Assembly: GCF_021401245.1 (NCBI RefSeq)
Contig: NZ_JACBFY010000011.1
Span: forward strand, 92,506-156,505
Source of the DNA: Pseudacidovorax sp. NFM-22
Lineage (GTDB): Bacteria > Pseudomonadota > Gammaproteobacteria > Burkholderiales > Burkholderiaceae_C
Direction: 5' to 3'
DNA: 64,000 nucleotides
In this document: one piece after another, positions 63,882 to 64,000 of the stretch
How positions within the stretch are numbered: the first letter of the stretch is position 1
How the letters are laid out: each line of letters starts with the position of its first letter
Translations under genes and position numbers: made by a program
Notes under the pieces: model-generated
The model's input: only the letters and a program-made list of their open reading frames with translations
What the model was told of the DNA's origin: nothing
Databases searched by the model: none

Positions 63882-63915
63882 AAAAAGCCCCGCAGCGAGA
63901 GCTGAGGGGCTTTTT
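63882..63915 (-). terminator. intrinsic terminator of the rRNA operon
   Basis: A long stem (AAAAAGCCCC..CAGC paired with GCTG..GGGGCTTTTT, one mismatch) encloses a 4-nt loop. On the minus strand it lies 13 bp beyond the 3' end of the 5S rRNA gene and ends in a T-run. The A-tract on the other side lets it also stop transcripts arriving from dciA. Confidence 0.88.
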
Positions 63916-63928
63916 GAGGGCTGTAAGA

Positions 63929-64000
63929 GCCTGACGATGACCTACTTTCACACGGGAGTCCGCACTATCATCGGCGCTGAGTCGTTTCACTGTCCTGTTC
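63929..64000 (-). rRNA. rrf: 5S ribosomal RNA, 3' part
   Basis: The minus strand reads from GAACAGGACAGTGAAACGAC through GCGCCGATGATAGTGCGG to the 3' end at about CATCGTCAGGC, typical of betaproteobacterial 5S rRNA. The first third of the gene lies beyond the window. The rest of the rRNA operon should follow upstream on the minus strand, outside the window. Confidence 0.93.

Overview
The window is chromosomal DNA from a high-GC betaproteobacterium of the order Burkholderiales, most likely family Comamonadaceae. The basis is gene content and order: ubiE / Tim44-like / ubiJ / ubiB; aspS / nudB; hemA / prfA / prmC / grxD; proS / rppH / CNP1-like / proB / obgE / rpmA / rplU / ispB / tRNA-Pro / pilBCD / coaE / zapD / yacG / mutT / DUF815 ATPase / argJ / secA / dciA. 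A Bug-type binding protein also fits. The genus cannot be fixed by reading alone. Most of the window is housekeeping DNA, densely packed with many 4-bp stop/start overlaps. No CRISPR array, prophage, insertion sequence or integron was seen.

Layout. 71-4239 (minus): an FmdB zinc ribbon, a DUF502 membrane protein, aspS, nudB and an endonuclease/exonuclease/phosphatase-family gene. The first 70 bases hold no supportable gene. 4364-10437 (minus): a Na+/solute symporter and the ubiquinone genes ubiB, ubiJ and ubiE, with a Tim44-like gene between ubiJ and ubiE, then a DUF971 gene. 10463-17208 (minus): a HIT protein, a 1328-residue FAD/Fe-S oxidoreductase carrying an in-frame palindromic repeat, a VOC protein, a DUF488 protein and serA. 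17409-22491 (plus): a complete ugpBAECQ glycerol-3-phosphate uptake and degradation operon with a candidate Pho box, a terminator-like hairpin after ugpB and a structured repeat before ugpC. 22606-25071: a large MscS-family channel.

25157-32969 (minus) is the main accessory block. A TetR regulator, an MBL-fold alkylsulfatase, a GMC alcohol oxidoreductase, an arylsulfatase and a Bug-type periplasmic binding protein lie in that transcription order. A near-perfect 28-bp palindrome lies just upstream of the regulator. The block reads as an inducible pathway for sulfate-ester cleavage and oxidation of the released alcohol. 33065-43725 holds a small membrane protein, hemA (apparently leaderless), prfA, prmC, grxD, a Lon-like AAA ATPase, a CorC-like protein, a lytic transglycosylase, proS, rppH and a CNP1-like protein. 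43827-48026 holds proB, obgE, rpmA and rplU (minus), then ispB and tRNA-Pro(CGG) (plus).

48220-57510 (plus) holds pilB, pilC, pilD and coaE, then three genes that interrupt the expected coaE-zapD order: an AlgI-like MBOAT acyltransferase and two tandem SGNH/AlgX-like membrane-anchored paralogues. They look like a compact glycan O-acetylation cassette. zapD and yacG follow. 57596-63053 (minus) holds mutT, a DUF815 ATPase, argJ and secA; dciA is divergent from secA. The window ends in the 3' part of a 5S rRNA gene (minus) with its terminator, so an rRNA operon lies just beyond. The only gene-free stretch over 300 bases is about 63538-63881.
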